The position numbers were made by a program, and so were the translations under genes. 64,000 nt of DNA, taken from NCBI RefSeq assembly GCF_025154055.1, contig NZ_JAOALK010000043.1, positions 1 through 64,000 of the forward strand, written 5' to 3'. This DNA is from Aquibacillus koreensis (GTDB lineage: Bacteria; Bacillota; Bacilli; Bacillales; Amphibacillaceae). The notes under the pieces are model-generated. The model had not been told where the DNA came from, searched no databases, and saw only the letters and a program-made list of their open reading frames with translations. Below, piece by piece: positions 35,353 through 43,915 of this stretch (its first letter is position 1; every line of letters begins with the position of its first letter).

Positions 35353-36030
35353 TCACGTTCTCTCCTTTCTTGAACGATTGTTACCCTTTATGAACAAGCC
35401 TGAATGATTCAGTCTTTTGTAGTCAAAAGGAATAGGATCTAACTTTCCATATTGCTCATTCCATATTACGGAATGAAAGGAGGTTAGGTTTCTATCAAAG
35501 AATGATTGTGTTTTAATCTTTTCAAAGCGATAACACTCATTTGGTCGAACTTGTTCACAATCAAGTAAACCTAATACATCTTCTTCCACCCCTATACTAC
35601 CAAGCTTAAATTGAAATGTAGTATAGAGCTCAGTCAAAAAGCTATTGAAACAAATTAGGTCTTCATCTCCTATGCCAATTTGATCCCATTCGGGCGCATC
35701 ATATTCACTTCCATAAAAACAAAAAAATACCAATAGCGCATTGGAAGATATTTGTTCGATCTGTAAATTCGCTTTACGCCTCCCAGCTACATGAACATAT
35801 AAACGTAAATGCATGGCGTGTATAAATACTGTTTCTGGGTCTTCTATATCATAGGGATAACCATTACTAAACGAATTAATTATCTCGCCAAGTCTTTCTT
35901 CTACTATTTCAATTTTGTGATCGAGATTAGACAATTTATCTATTATTGCTTGAATAGCTTCTTTCTTTTCACCATCAAGCTTTAGAACAAAACTCACTTC
36001 AAGAAAAGGTCCCCCTTGCAACCATACCAA
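35353..36030 (-). CDS. Hypothetical soluble protein
   Basis: 225 residues from TTG 36030 (GAGGTA eight bases upstream); GTG at 35997 is an alternative. Sequence such as FVLKLDGEKKEAIQAIIDKL and NALLVFFCFYGSEYDAPEWDQIG suggests an alpha/beta domain. Similar proteins near contact-dependent or polymorphic-toxin immunity genes exist, but no toxin is visible here. Function unknown. Confidence 0.6.
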   Translation of the reverse strand: MVWLQGGPFLEVSFVLKLDGEKKEAIQAIIDKLSNLDHKIEIVEERLGEIINSFSNGYPYDIEDPETVFIHAMHLRLYVHVAGRRKANLQIEQISSNALLVFFCFYGSEYDAPEWDQIGIGDEDLICFNSFLTELYTTFQFKLGSIGVEEDVLGLLDCEQVRPNECYRFEKIKTQSFFDRNLTSFHSVIWNEQYGKLDPIPFDYKRLNHSGLFIKGNNRSRKERT

Positions 36031-36056
36031 CCTTTATACCTCCCTCATCAAAAAAC

Positions 36057-36497
36057 TTATTCAACTATGAGCTCCCTAAAAAAGTTTTCTAATCTAGGTT
36101 CCTTATCAAGCAACACATATTCTATTAACCCCTCACCAACATCATTTCTGTTTACATATATTTTTTCATCTACATAATTGATAACGATAGTTGCGCCATC
36201 ATTTGTATCTATTACAACTTGCGCCTGTGAAGAAGGAGGAACTTCTTTTGATGCAATTCTGTTTGGTTCATACTGATTAAAGCCATCCACAACATGTATA
36301 TATTCATCTGTTGGAACCCTTTTTATATCTTGATCCTTTTCCCATACATGAATCGCTTTGACTTGATTCAGTTCAATAGGCTGATGTATAAGTAGACTAT
36401 CCATGAATGCTCGGTCGCGCTCTCCTGATTGTTGTAACCAAAGCACCCCTGCCACAATAAATACAACAGATAGACTAATATAAACCTTAGCTTTCAT
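36057..36497 (-). CDS. Membrane-anchored hypothetical protein
   Basis: 146 residues, an N-terminal membrane anchor (residues 4-22), then a soluble alpha/beta domain with PIELNQVKAIHVWEKDQDI and ATIVINYVDEKIYVN, probably extracytoplasmic. GAGGTACC ribosome site. No family recognised. Confidence 0.65.
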   Translation of the reverse strand: MKAKVYISLSVVFIVAGVLWLQQSGERDRAFMDSLLIHQPIELNQVKAIHVWEKDQDIKRVPTDEYIHVVDGFNQYEPNRIASKEVPPSSQAQVVIDTNDGATIVINYVDEKIYVNRNDVGEGLIEYVLLDKEPRLENFFRELIVE

Positions 36498-36579
36498 TGG
36501 TACCTCCTTCTAATAGGAAATCCTTTAAATTAGACTTTTTGTCATCAGAATCAGCTGCATCAAAAAGTAGAAGCAAAAT

Positions 36580-36741
36580 TTATTTGTTTTCTAATTCCTC
36601 CACCCGTTTTTCTAGGTCAGTTACCCTTTTATTTAATTCACTATTAGCTGTTTTCATTCGATTAGATACCATTTTAAATAATGAAATGATAAATAGGATA
36701 AAGACAATAGCACCTAATAAATATCCGATGATAATCTCCAC
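36580..36741 (-). CDS. Small membrane protein with coiled-coil tail
   Basis: 53 residues from GTG 36741 (AGAGGAG seven bases upstream). One membrane helix (IIIGYLLGAIVFILFIISLF), then a heptad-like basic/acidic tail SELNKRVTDLEKRVEELENK. Same design as the 62-residue protein at 40666, suggesting related genes. Confidence 0.6.
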   Translation of the reverse strand: MEIIIGYLLGAIVFILFIISLFKMVSNRMKTANSELNKRVTDLEKRVEELENK

Positions 36742-36781
36742 TACATCACTCCTCTTTATAGTTATTCCGGTCAGGACCAGG

Positions 36782-37009
36782 TTAACCAAATAATATGTCC
36801 AAACTAACAAATATATCGAAGCCAGCTGCGAGGAAACAAATAAGAGCAGTTATTTTTCGTTTTTCTAGAATTTCATTAATCCCCATAACCACAAGTAGTA
36901 ACCCTAAGATTAATAGTGTATAAGGTATTAGTCCATATTCATCTGTTATTAAACTATAACCTGCTAAGGAGACTACTGTAATTGCTAAGATAACTCTTAG
37001 TATTTTCAT
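36782..37009 (-). CDS. Small membrane protein, unknown
   Basis: 75 residues with three hydrophobic segments (about 3-20, 28-46, 56-73). Ribosome site weak. No family recognised. Confidence 0.5.
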   Translation of the reverse strand: MKILRVILAITVVSLAGYSLITDEYGLIPYTLLILGLLLVVMGINEILEKRKITALICFLAAGFDIFVSLDILFG

Positions 37010-37114
37010 ATAATCACACTTTCATTTGTAGTTTTACAAAATAATATGTTCTTGCATCACATAGTTAAAGTACCATATTTCAATACTAACATAATATTCC
37101 AAAAGTTAGCTAAA

Positions 37115-37144
37115 AGAGAAAGAGGCAATCATTTTTTGATCGCC
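37115..37144 (-). terminator. Rho-independent terminator
   Basis: Minus strand GGCGATCA pairs with TGATTGCC (one G-U), followed by TCTTTCTCTTTT. Closes the lipoprotein gene at 37184. Confidence 0.75.
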
Positions 37145-37183
37145 CCTTCAACGCTAGATATTTAAAATTTGGTTGTATAACTG

Positions 37184-37612
37184 TTAATTGTAAAACAATG
37201 CTTCATCCTCTATTACATCTAACTCTGTTACATCAATATCTTTACTATAAGTAACTTTGATGAACAACTCATCACTGCTTTCACCTTTAAGTAAGGTCAC
37301 TTTTATTTTACTATTTATTTTCTTATCTATATTTTCATATACATAAGAAGCCTTGGCTTGGCTATACCCTTTGGCATACACATACTCAATCCCGTCTTCT
37401 GCGGCATAATTATGTGCAATCTCATCTCCGCTTTGTTTAGCATCATGTAACCAGTTATCGACCTCTGCAGAATAGCCGTTGTCTAATGGTAGGTACTCAT
37501 AATCAACCAATGATTCCTCCGTTCGCTCAGCATTAGAAATTTGCTGGCACCCAAATAAGAAGAACAGGCATAAACATATACTCAACAGTCCTATTTCTCT
37601 TTTTAAAATCAT
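37184..37612 (-). CDS. Lipoprotein, unknown
   Basis: 142 residues from ATG 37612 (AAGGGAG seven bases upstream). Signal peptide with lipobox FLFGC (cysteine about 22), then a small domain with NYAAEDGIEYVYAKGYSQAK and a C-terminal beta part KIKVTLLKGESSDELFIKVTY. No family recognised. Confidence 0.65.
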   Translation of the reverse strand: MILKREIGLLSICLCLFFLFGCQQISNAERTEESLVDYEYLPLDNGYSAEVDNWLHDAKQSGDEIAHNYAAEDGIEYVYAKGYSQAKASYVYENIDKKINSKIKVTLLKGESSDELFIKVTYSKDIDVTELDVIEDEALFYN

Positions 37613-37673
37613 CGATAAACTCCCTTTTCTATAACTTTTATCAATATTACTTAAAGTACAAAACAATCTCCTA

Positions 37674-38144
37674 TTACATAATCTCAGGATCCTCTTCTAA
37701 AACCCAAGGTAAAAAAGCATCAATATAAAAGATAATCGCACCGTCTGAAGTATGGCCTTCTTCAAAACCAAGCTTAAAGTAATCTTCATCATTCTTATAG
37801 TAAATATCAACAACACTTACACTTGGCTTCTTTAATATCTTTCCAAAAATCCTGTAATCTGCGACATACATATGCTTACTATTTTTAGCTTGGTAAAAGT
37901 GACTAACTTCAGCACCCTTTTTAGGATCCAAACCGATATCATCAAACAGCGTCTTCACGATCATAGGAAAATGGTTGGTTGCTAGCGCATAATTTTTGCA
38001 GTAAATGCAGTGACAGTGTTCTTCTTCACCGATAAGTGGGAGTTTCTTATAATACGATAGCGTCTTTTCATAATCGATCTCCAATTCATATTCCGCAATC
38101 CTTACTGCCTTTATCTTGCATACCTCCTTTATATTTCCTATCAA
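37674..38144 (-). CDS. Hypothetical protein with Cys-rich motif
   Basis: 156 residues if TTG 38144 is used. A strong AAAGGAGG lies inside this reading frame near 38124, so the true start may be about 11 codons further down, but no standard start codon sits at the right distance. HCHCIYCKNYALATNHFP (about residues 43-60) is a typical CxYCxN motif of a Bacillus protein family, followed by LFDDIGLDPKKGAEVSHFYQ. Not secreted. Function unknown. Confidence 0.55.
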   Translation of the reverse strand: MIGNIKEVCKIKAVRIAEYELEIDYEKTLSYYKKLPLIGEEEHCHCIYCKNYALATNHFPMIVKTLFDDIGLDPKKGAEVSHFYQAKNSKHMYVADYRIFGKILKKPSVSVVDIYYKNDEDYFKLGFEEGHTSDGAIIFYIDAFLPWVLEEDPEIM

Positions 38145-38146
38145 AA

Positions 38147-38620
38147 CTACTTTTTTTCTTCCAAAATGAGGTTAGCTTCATTTTTGATCATCATTTTCAA
38201 ATCTTCTTCATCAAATTCTAAAGGCGACTCATCATATTGAAGTTGATCAATCTTTTCACTTATCTCATACCACGCAATTAAATCTTCTGGATATTGAAGG
38301 TCTACCACAATCCGAAAAACCTTATAAGCCAAATCAAATATCTCAGAAGTACGCTCGGTTTTTACTATATCGCTTACTAAAAAGGATATATAGGCTCTAT
38401 CACTTGTCTCCATGGTAGGTTCTTTTATTCCCAGTTCTTTCAAAGCTCTTCTAAAGTAATGTTCTACTTCAAAGATATTTTCATCCGATGACAATGAAGA
38501 CATAATAGATAGAGATGGTGACGACATATTGCTTTCTATTAAATTGTGTGACCATTTTATATAATCCTCTGAAGAAACAATCCCCGTTTTAATTTTATAA
38601 AATAAAGCATTCGTTTCCAA
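38147..38620 (-). CDS. Hypothetical helical protein
   Basis: 157 residues from TTG (GGGGTGA about nine bases upstream). Predicted all-helical, with YIKWSHNLIESNMSSPSLSI near 20-39 and a C-terminal acidic end. Two bases separate it from the next gene, so they are co-translated. Could be an immunity-type protein, which I cannot prove. Confidence 0.55.
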   Translation of the reverse strand: METNALFYKIKTGIVSSEDYIKWSHNLIESNMSSPSLSIMSSLSSDENIFEVEHYFRRALKELGIKEPTMETSDRAYISFLVSDIVKTERTSEIFDLAYKVFRIVVDLQYPEDLIAWYEISEKIDQLQYDESPLEFDEEDLKMMIKNEANLILEEKK

Positions 38621-38697
38621 CGCAATAAGTCACCCCTTTGTTCCAAATGTTTTAATAAGAAGGTGTATAGATCCTATTCGTACCAATAGAAGTATTT

Positions 38698-39330
38698 TCA
38701 CTTCATATAATCCTCAACCAATTCATAACATCTTTCTTCTGTTAGATTTGCTAGCACAATCACATATTCTAAATGTTCTTGCGTACCACCCTTATATTTC
38801 AATGATGCTTCCAGTGCACTTTCATCCCTATATTCTAACCAATTCCGCTGTTTTTCTCTTAATTGGTCCATTTCCTCTTGCGGTAGTTGTTCCTCTAACG
38901 CACCATATATGTCATTAAGTAATGCATCCCAAGCTTCCCATCTATCGTTTTCTACCTTTTTCAATGCGTATGTCGATGAATCTGTCGCTTCTAATTCTTC
39001 TGTTTCTTTTTTAACATCACTTAGTTTCTTCAGGTATTCTTCTTTCAGACTACCTTCACTACTAGAAGGAGATGATCCTTCATCTATTATAGATTCATTG
39101 CTTGTTGTATCTATTTTTTCTTTCGTATCACTTTTATCTGCATGGTTGGATTCATTATCCGTACCATCATTAGAAGTTTCATCATTTGTGTGTTGAGTAG
39201 CGTTTTTATTTTGCGACTGGTTATCAAACTTAGCACTCGATTCTTCCTGTGTATTGCCACAGGCAGCTAATAAAATGAACAACACCATAGTAAGCATAAC
39301 AATTAGAATGTCTTTATTTTTTTTCATCAT
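38698..39330 (-). CDS. LprI/DUF1311-domain lipoprotein
   Basis: 210 residues (start at ATG 39330; a second ATG follows directly). Lipobox LLAAC (cysteine about 24), a 60-residue low-complexity Ser/Asn/Asp linker, then a helical domain with WEAWDALLNDIYGALEEQLP, LREKQRNWLEYRDESALEAS and TEERCYELVEDY, the signature of the lysozyme-inhibitor LprI-N/DUF1311 family. Located on the outer membrane face. Possibly protects the wall from lysozyme-type enzymes. Confidence 0.8.
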   Translation of the reverse strand: MMKKNKDILIVMLTMVLFILLAACGNTQEESSAKFDNQSQNKNATQHTNDETSNDGTDNESNHADKSDTKEKIDTTSNESIIDEGSSPSSSEGSLKEEYLKKLSDVKKETEELEATDSSTYALKKVENDRWEAWDALLNDIYGALEEQLPQEEMDQLREKQRNWLEYRDESALEASLKYKGGTQEHLEYVIVLANLTEERCYELVEDYMK

Positions 39331-39360
39331 TAGTTCTCCTTTATGTCGTTTAAATTAATG

Positions 39361-39397
39361 AAAGAAGTCGCAGAATGGTACGTTCTACGACTTCTTT
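39361..39397. terminator. Bidirectional terminator
   Basis: AAAGAAGTCG (39361-39370) pairs with CGACTTCTTT (39388-39397) with further pairing inside; T-rich on either side. Probably ends the methyltransferase transcript on the minus strand. Confidence 0.75.
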
Positions 39398-39512
39398 TTA
39401 GCTCGTAATACATACATCTATATGTTAACATAATATTCCACAATAACTTTTGAATTTATAAGAAAAAGATCGCCACGAATGACGACCCCAATGTTGCCTT
39501 GCGTTAAAGATA

Positions 39513-40220
39513 TTAATGTAAAAATGCCTTGATAACCAGAAATTGCGGACACTTCAAAAGGCTTTCATATTTTTCAGGAGCTTGTAATTTAAACTGCATT
39601 GTAGGTTGAGGTTCTATTACTTCTTCAATTAAAAAATACTTTAATGTCTCGTTTAAAATCGAATGAAGTGGTCTTCGGTAAAAGGGAACATCAAATGATT
39701 TCCCCTCTTTGTTCCATTTATCAATAATCAATTCAGTATTGAAATAGTTGGGATCTTGGAGTAGTTTGATATCTGAAAATGGATGGTGAACGGAAAACAT
39801 AAGAATCCCTTGTGGCTTTAAAATTCTTTGAAACTCATCAAAAGTAAAGTTCCAATCCTTTATGTAATGGAGGGTCAATGAACTTATTATGTAATCAAAT
39901 GTATTATCTTCAAAAGGTAGCTTTGCTTCTAGATCCAGGCAAAAAACATCAGCCTTATCTCCCAAACGCCGCCTCGTAGCAAGAACCATTTCCGGACTAA
40001 TATCAGTCGCAACTACATTTGCTCCTCGCGAGACTAATTGGAGAGAGTACCATCCAGCCGCACAACCAGCATCAAGAACTTTCATATCCCTAAGATCTTC
40101 TGGTATCTGCTCTATCATGGAAGGTCTTTCATATTCACTATTAAACAAACTCTTGGTATCAACCGTGTTTTCATAAATGCTTGCCAATTGGTTGAAAGTT
40201 TCCTTCACTCTATCTTTCAT
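39513..40220 (-). CDS. Class I SAM-dependent methyltransferase
   Basis: 235 residues. Motif I VLDAGCAAGWYSLQL (48-62), motif II NVVATDISPEM, motif III FCLDLEAKLPFEDNTFDYIISSLTLHYI and post motif LKPQGILMFSVHHPF: a UbiE/Methyltransf_11-type fold. It methylates an unknown small molecule using S-adenosylmethionine. GAAGAGGTGA ribosome site. Confidence 0.88.
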   Translation of the reverse strand: MKDRVKETFNQLASIYENTVDTKSLFNSEYERPSMIEQIPEDLRDMKVLDAGCAAGWYSLQLVSRGANVVATDISPEMVLATRRRLGDKADVFCLDLEAKLPFEDNTFDYIISSLTLHYIKDWNFTFDEFQRILKPQGILMFSVHHPFSDIKLLQDPNYFNTELIIDKWNKEGKSFDVPFYRRPLHSILNETLKYFLIEEVIEPQPTMQFKLQAPEKYESLLKCPQFLVIKAFLH

Positions 40221-40365
40221 ACTTCACCTCTTCATTCTTTATATGTACGAAGATGAACTAAGCGTTCCCACATCGACAATTCCTATTTCTATGCTTTCAC
40301 TTTCTTTTTTCTTGGGAATTGAAGTATTAAAAAGTTTATCCAAGTTATTAGCGGGATAGCAAATA

Positions 40366-40602
40366 TCAAATTATATAACCAAAACCAAAGATCCTAGCTT
40401 CATCATCCATACTATAGGCTCTCCACGTTGCTAACACTAAGATCAGTACATTTACACAAAAAGCAGACAGCATACTCAACACTTTATTGTTTTTCTTTTT
40501 TAGAATTAGAACAGATAAAATTGTTGAAGCCAATAATGAAAAAGCTATTATAACGTAATACAAATCTGCACCACCTTCGTTTTTAATTAATATGCCTGCC
40601 AT
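40366..40602 (-). CDS. Small membrane protein, unknown
   Basis: 78 residues, two to three hydrophobic segments (about 15-35, 44-62) with a KKKNNK loop. No convincing ribosome site beyond a weak AAATGGCAG. Not recognised. Confidence 0.5.
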   Translation of the reverse strand: MAGILIKNEGGADLYYVIIAFSLLASTILSVLILKKKNNKVLSMLSAFCVNVLILVLATWRAYSMDDEARIFGFGYII

Positions 40603-40665
40603 TTGGTAAATCAGTCACACTGACCTTCGCACACTAGCTCCTGTTTGTTGGTAGCATTTATCGAC

Positions 40666-40854
40666 CTAATTTTCCTTTTCGTTTAACAACTTATCTAATT
40701 TTTCTTCAACTCGTTCTAATCGATTATTTTTTTTCTTAGAAATAATAACAAACCATACAATTCCTACAACGATAGCTACTAAAAATAAGAACGAAAACAA
40801 TGAAAAGATAATATCTCCTATATGTATTCCACCTACCGATGACGCTAAAATCAT
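40666..40854 (-). CDS. Small membrane protein with coiled-coil tail
   Basis: 62 residues: helix SLFSFLFLVAIVVGIVWFVI then KKKNNRLERVEEKLDKLLNE. AAAGGGGGAG ribosome site. Resembles the product of 36580-36741 in architecture. Confidence 0.65.
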   Translation of the reverse strand: MILASSVGGIHIGDIIFSLFSFLFLVAIVVGIVWFVIISKKKNNRLERVEEKLDKLLNEKEN

Positions 40855-40943
40855 ATTAACTCCCCCTTTTTAATGTAATTGGATTGTTGTATTAACCTGC
40901 TTCTTTACTTACAATTTCTTGTTAGTTATTAGCTTTATTTTCT

Positions 40944-41696
40944 CTACTCAAAAAGATGATGCAATAAGCGTGATCGATCATCAAAAAATTGTTTCATAAT
41001 CGAATAGTGCTGCGTATCTTCAAGCGTCACTTCATGTAATCCATTCTCAGTGAGTTCAATAATCTTCGAGTTGGGATATGCCATAAGAATAGGTGAATGC
41101 GTAGATATAATGAATTGAGAGGATTCATTGACTAAATCATTGATTCTCGCTAATAAAGATAACTGCCTTAAAGGTGACAAAGCAGCTTCTGGTTCATCCA
41201 AAATATACAACCCATGACCTCTAAATCGCTCCGTAAATGCAGCAAAAAAAGACTCACCATGGGATTGTTCGTGCAGAGACTTTCCTCCAAAGCCATCAAT
41301 AATTTTACCGCCACCTGGTTCTTTATCTAATTCTTCAATATTCGTTGCAACGTTATAAAAAGTTTCAGCCCTAAAAAAGAAATGATCCTTTGGTTTATTT
41401 CCCCCTTTCACCACGCGTAGATATTGATCTAGCTCTGAATGAGAATCATAACTTGAAAAATTGAAGTTTAATGTACCACCTTCAGGGTTAAATCCTAGAG
41501 CTATGGCAATACCTTCAAGCAAAGTAGATTTCCCCATTCCGTTTTCACCAATAATATAGGTAACATTAGGGTGAATTTTTAAATCTCTTAATGTCCTGAA
41601 AACCGGAAGTGAAAAAGGAAAAGATTGATCGTTTGGGATTTGATCCCTTTTTAAATAAATCTCTCTAATAAATTGGTTATGATCATTTAGTATCAT
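40944..41696 (-). CDS. AAA family ATPase (OLD/RecF-like fold), stand-alone
   Basis: About 250 residues from ATG 41696 (AAGGA nine bases upstream). Walker A GENGMGKST (about 50-58), signature-like SHGESF, Walker B HGLYILDEPEAALSP (about 164-178) and the D/H-loop QFIISTHSPILMAYP. This is the short AAA_15/AAA_21 type ATPase used in DNA repair, phage defence and unknown regulatory roles. No nuclease or TOPRIM partner is adjacent, so a defence role is not supported. Confidence 0.85.
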   Translation of the reverse strand: MILNDHNQFIREIYLKRDQIPNDQSFPFSLPVFRTLRDLKIHPNVTYIIGENGMGKSTLLEGIAIALGFNPEGGTLNFNFSSYDSHSELDQYLRVVKGGNKPKDHFFFRAETFYNVATNIEELDKEPGGGKIIDGFGGKSLHEQSHGESFFAAFTERFRGHGLYILDEPEAALSPLRQLSLLARINDLVNESSQFIISTHSPILMAYPNSKIIELTENGLHEVTLEDTQHYSIMKQFFDDRSRLLHHLFE

Positions 41697-41848
41697 TTGG
41701 TTCATTCCTTACTTTCATATTCAGTATTTTTAACCGTCTTCTTTTTAGAAACTTCATTTTCTCACTCGAATCCTTGTTGCACATTAGCTCCGTTAATTTA
41801 TGTACACTAATATACAAACATAAGTGTTTTATACTTGAACTCACTATC

Positions 41849-42331
41849 TCAAGTGTTGATAAGATAAAATTTACATATTTGATAGGCATAGATCAGAGAA
41901 AGGATAAATAAAATCGTACTCGGCACCCATTTCGTATATTTCCCTCTGTTTTTGTTCTGTATATATCTATAAAGTAGCCAGTACCAGATAAGAAGTATTA
42001 TTATGGAGGTTCCAATCATTGGTATGAAACCGAAAAATAATGTTAGAAATACACAATATGCAGTAAAAATACCTGAAAGCAGAAAAACGTTAAACCCAAG
42101 ATTTTCAGTCGGATGAAATACCCATTTTATCTTATCTGGATTTGTTCTAAGAATGAACCACGTGTAACCAATGAGCCAAAACACACTAAAGGAAAAAGGT
42201 GTATATAACACGAATATGTTAATATCGCCCCCAAACCCTGCGCCAAATATCAGAAAAAAAGAAACGAGAGAGAGAAATATCAGAACAATGAAGAAACTAA
42301 TATGACCTAGCAGTACTTTCACAATAATCAC
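41849..42331 (-). CDS. Four-helix membrane protein, unknown
   Basis: 160 residues with hydrophobic segments at about 8-32, 42-62, 80-110 and 135-155. Tyr/Trp-rich, no motif recognised. GAGGTGATT ribosome site. Confidence 0.65.
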   Translation of the reverse strand: MIIVKVLLGHISFFIVLIFLSLVSFFLIFGAGFGGDINIFVLYTPFSFSVFWLIGYTWFILRTNPDKIKWVFHPTENLGFNVFLLSGIFTAYCVFLTLFFGFIPMIGTSIIILLIWYWLLYRYIQNKNRGKYTKWVPSTILFILSLIYAYQICKFYLINT

Positions 42332-42351
42332 CTCTATCTAGTTTTTTAGCG

Positions 42352-42495
42352 CTATATACAATAGGAAATGTCAGATAACAGGTTAAATTCGTAACTGAAC
42401 ATACAAAATAAAGAGTAGAGACAACTAATAAAAATGATAGATAATCCCCAAATGATTATTAGACTTAAACGTCTATCTGAAAATTTACCTGTCAT
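42352..42495 (-). CDS. Possible small membrane protein
   Basis: 47 codons: MTGKFSDRRLSLIIIWGLSI opens one hydrophobic helix followed by a short polar tail. GGGG is 11 bases upstream. Same orientation as its neighbours in a cluster of small membrane proteins. Weakly supported. Confidence 0.35.
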   Translation of the reverse strand: MTGKFSDRRLSLIIIWGLSIIFISCLYSLFCMFSYEFNLLSDISYCI

Positions 42496-42646
42496 AAAAA
42501 ATGATCCCCTTTGCATAATATCTTAATGTTTAATGTGAATTTCTTCTTCAGCCATCCTTTACTTTAAGATCACAGAATCACAACCCCATTTTAACATAAA
42601 ATTCCAAAAATTATTTAATCCTTTTAAAAGAATGCCTAAAAAGACA

Positions 42647-42710
42647 TAAACATGGGGACGGTTCTTGCGCACACAAAGTGTGTGCACAAGAACCGTCCCC
42701 ATGTTTCCAT
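42647..42710. repeat. ACGGTTCT hairpin repeat, complete palindrome
   Basis: Arms AAACATGGGG-ACGGTTCTTG and complement with a CGCACACAAAGTGTGTGC-type centre; abuts the stop codon of the flavin lipoprotein gene. Confidence 0.93.
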
Positions 42711-43606
42711 TATTTTGCGTCGGCTAGTGCTTTTTCTGCTAAATCGAAGAATTCTACAACGTGAATAGATACGCCAGAGATTGCATCGGTATGTCCTTCA
42801 TCTGTTGTGTATTCGATTGCTGTTGGATCTTGTTTTTCAAGTAGGTATGCTTCAGCTTTTTCAGCTTGCACATGCCATTCGTCTTGAGCTCCACCGTTTT
42901 CTACCATTCCGTATTCGCCATTAGCAGAAACAGTATCCTTGTCGTCTCCACCATCTTTATGCACACCATCCCAGTCCGCTGCAACGATAGTACCATTAAT
43001 CACTGTTAGAGAAGCAGTGTATTTCCATCCACTTTTTTCATCAAAACTATCTTGTTCCTCGAAGTAAGCTCCATCTTTGTAAGCGCCCTTATCAACCGGA
43101 CCGTTTGCTAACGCTTTTTCTGCTAAATCAAAGAATTCTACAACGTGTATCGATACACCCGAGATTGCATCGGTATGTCCTTCATCACTTGTGTATTCAA
43201 TTGCAGTTGGATCTTGAATCTCAAGCAAGTGTGCTTCTGCTTTTTCAGCTTGCTCATGCCATTCTGCTTGAGCTCCACCTTTTTCAACCATGCCATAATC
43301 ACCATTAGTAGAAGAAGTCTTTTTGTCATCTCCACCATTTATGTTTGCACCATTCCAGTCAGCTTTTACTATTTCTCCATCTTCCACTTCTAATGTAACA
43401 ACATATTTCCATCCACTATCTTCTGAGAACCCATCTTCTTGGGCAAAGTAAAGACCATCTTCATACTCTCCAGCTTCCCCGCTTGCTTTGTCGGAACCAC
43501 TTGCTTCATCGGTATCCGTTCCACAACCTACAATTAAGAATAAAGACATCATTGCAACGAAAGCATAAAATAACCATTTTGTTTTCACGAAAGATTTCCT
43601 CCTCAT
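42710..43606 (-). CDS. Tandem FMN-binding-domain lipoprotein (PplA-like, extracellular electron transfer)
   Basis: 298 residues. Lipobox LIVGC (cysteine 28), then two nearly identical FMN_bind domains (about 46-168 and 176-298), each with GWKY, DWNG/DWDG, GGAQ-x-EWH-x-QAEKAEA and HTDAISGVSIHVVEFFDLAEKAL. The DAISGVS sites (Ser152 and Ser280 at the last position) correspond to the ApbE flavinylation motif D-x-x-S/T-G-A-S/T, with Val in place of Ala. Listeria PplA, a two-domain flavinylated lipoprotein, carries electrons outward from the membrane. An FNR-type box lies upstream. ApbE and an NDH partner are not in the window. Confidence 0.85.
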   Translation of the reverse strand: MRRKSFVKTKWLFYAFVAMMSLFLIVGCGTDTDEASGSDKASGEAGEYEDGLYFAQEDGFSEDSGWKYVVTLEVEDGEIVKADWNGANINGGDDKKTSSTNGDYGMVEKGGAQAEWHEQAEKAEAHLLEIQDPTAIEYTSDEGHTDAISGVSIHVVEFFDLAEKALANGPVDKGAYKDGAYFEEQDSFDEKSGWKYTASLTVINGTIVAADWDGVHKDGGDDKDTVSANGEYGMVENGGAQDEWHVQAEKAEAYLLEKQDPTAIEYTTDEGHTDAISGVSIHVVEFFDLAEKALADAK

Positions 43607-43638
43607 TGTTATTCAAGTTTGTTCATTATTTCACATGT

Positions 43639-43688
43639 ATTATATTACAGAAAGTGTTACAAAACCACATAATGTGAAATCATTCACA
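43639..43688 (-). promoter_or_regulatory. Perfect FNR/CRP-type box and -10 for the flavin lipoprotein
   Basis: TGTGA-AATCAT-TCACA (43673-43688) matches TGTGA-N6-TCACA exactly. Minus-strand TATAAT at 43644-43639 (or TAATAT three bases before) puts the box centre at roughly -45 to -48, compatible with activation. A further half site, ATGTGAAAT, follows downstream of the -10. Confidence 0.75.
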
Positions 43689-43735
43689 AGTATGTCAAAT
43701 CTTACATTTACTCCATGAATTTCTATTGACAAATT

Positions 43736-43787
43736 GTGAGCAGAGGGACGGTTCTTTTGTCCACAAAAGAACCGTCCCTCTGCTTAC
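43736..43787. repeat. ACGGTTCT hairpin repeat, complete palindrome
   Basis: Arms GTGAGCAGAGGG-ACGGTTCT and complement around TTTGTCCACAAA. Lies between the divergent flavin lipoprotein and phospholipase-like genes. Confidence 0.93.
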
Positions 43788-43915
43788 AAAAGAATCCTTT
43801 GGTATATAGAAAAATTAATGTTGGTGGATGTTCGAAAAAAAAAAAGGAACTTCGAGTATCCATGACGAAATTCTTTTTATTGTATAAGCATATAAACAAG
43901 TTAGGAGTGGAAAAT

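Noticed and set aside
40944-41696. AAA ATPase as part of an anti-phage defence system
   Set aside because: No nuclease, TOPRIM, reverse transcriptase or other effector gene is adjacent; neighbours are small membrane proteins and a methyltransferase of the small-molecule type.
41683-41889. 68-codon frame between the ATPase and the membrane protein gene
   Set aside because: Overlaps the start of the ATPase in another frame and has no ribosome site.
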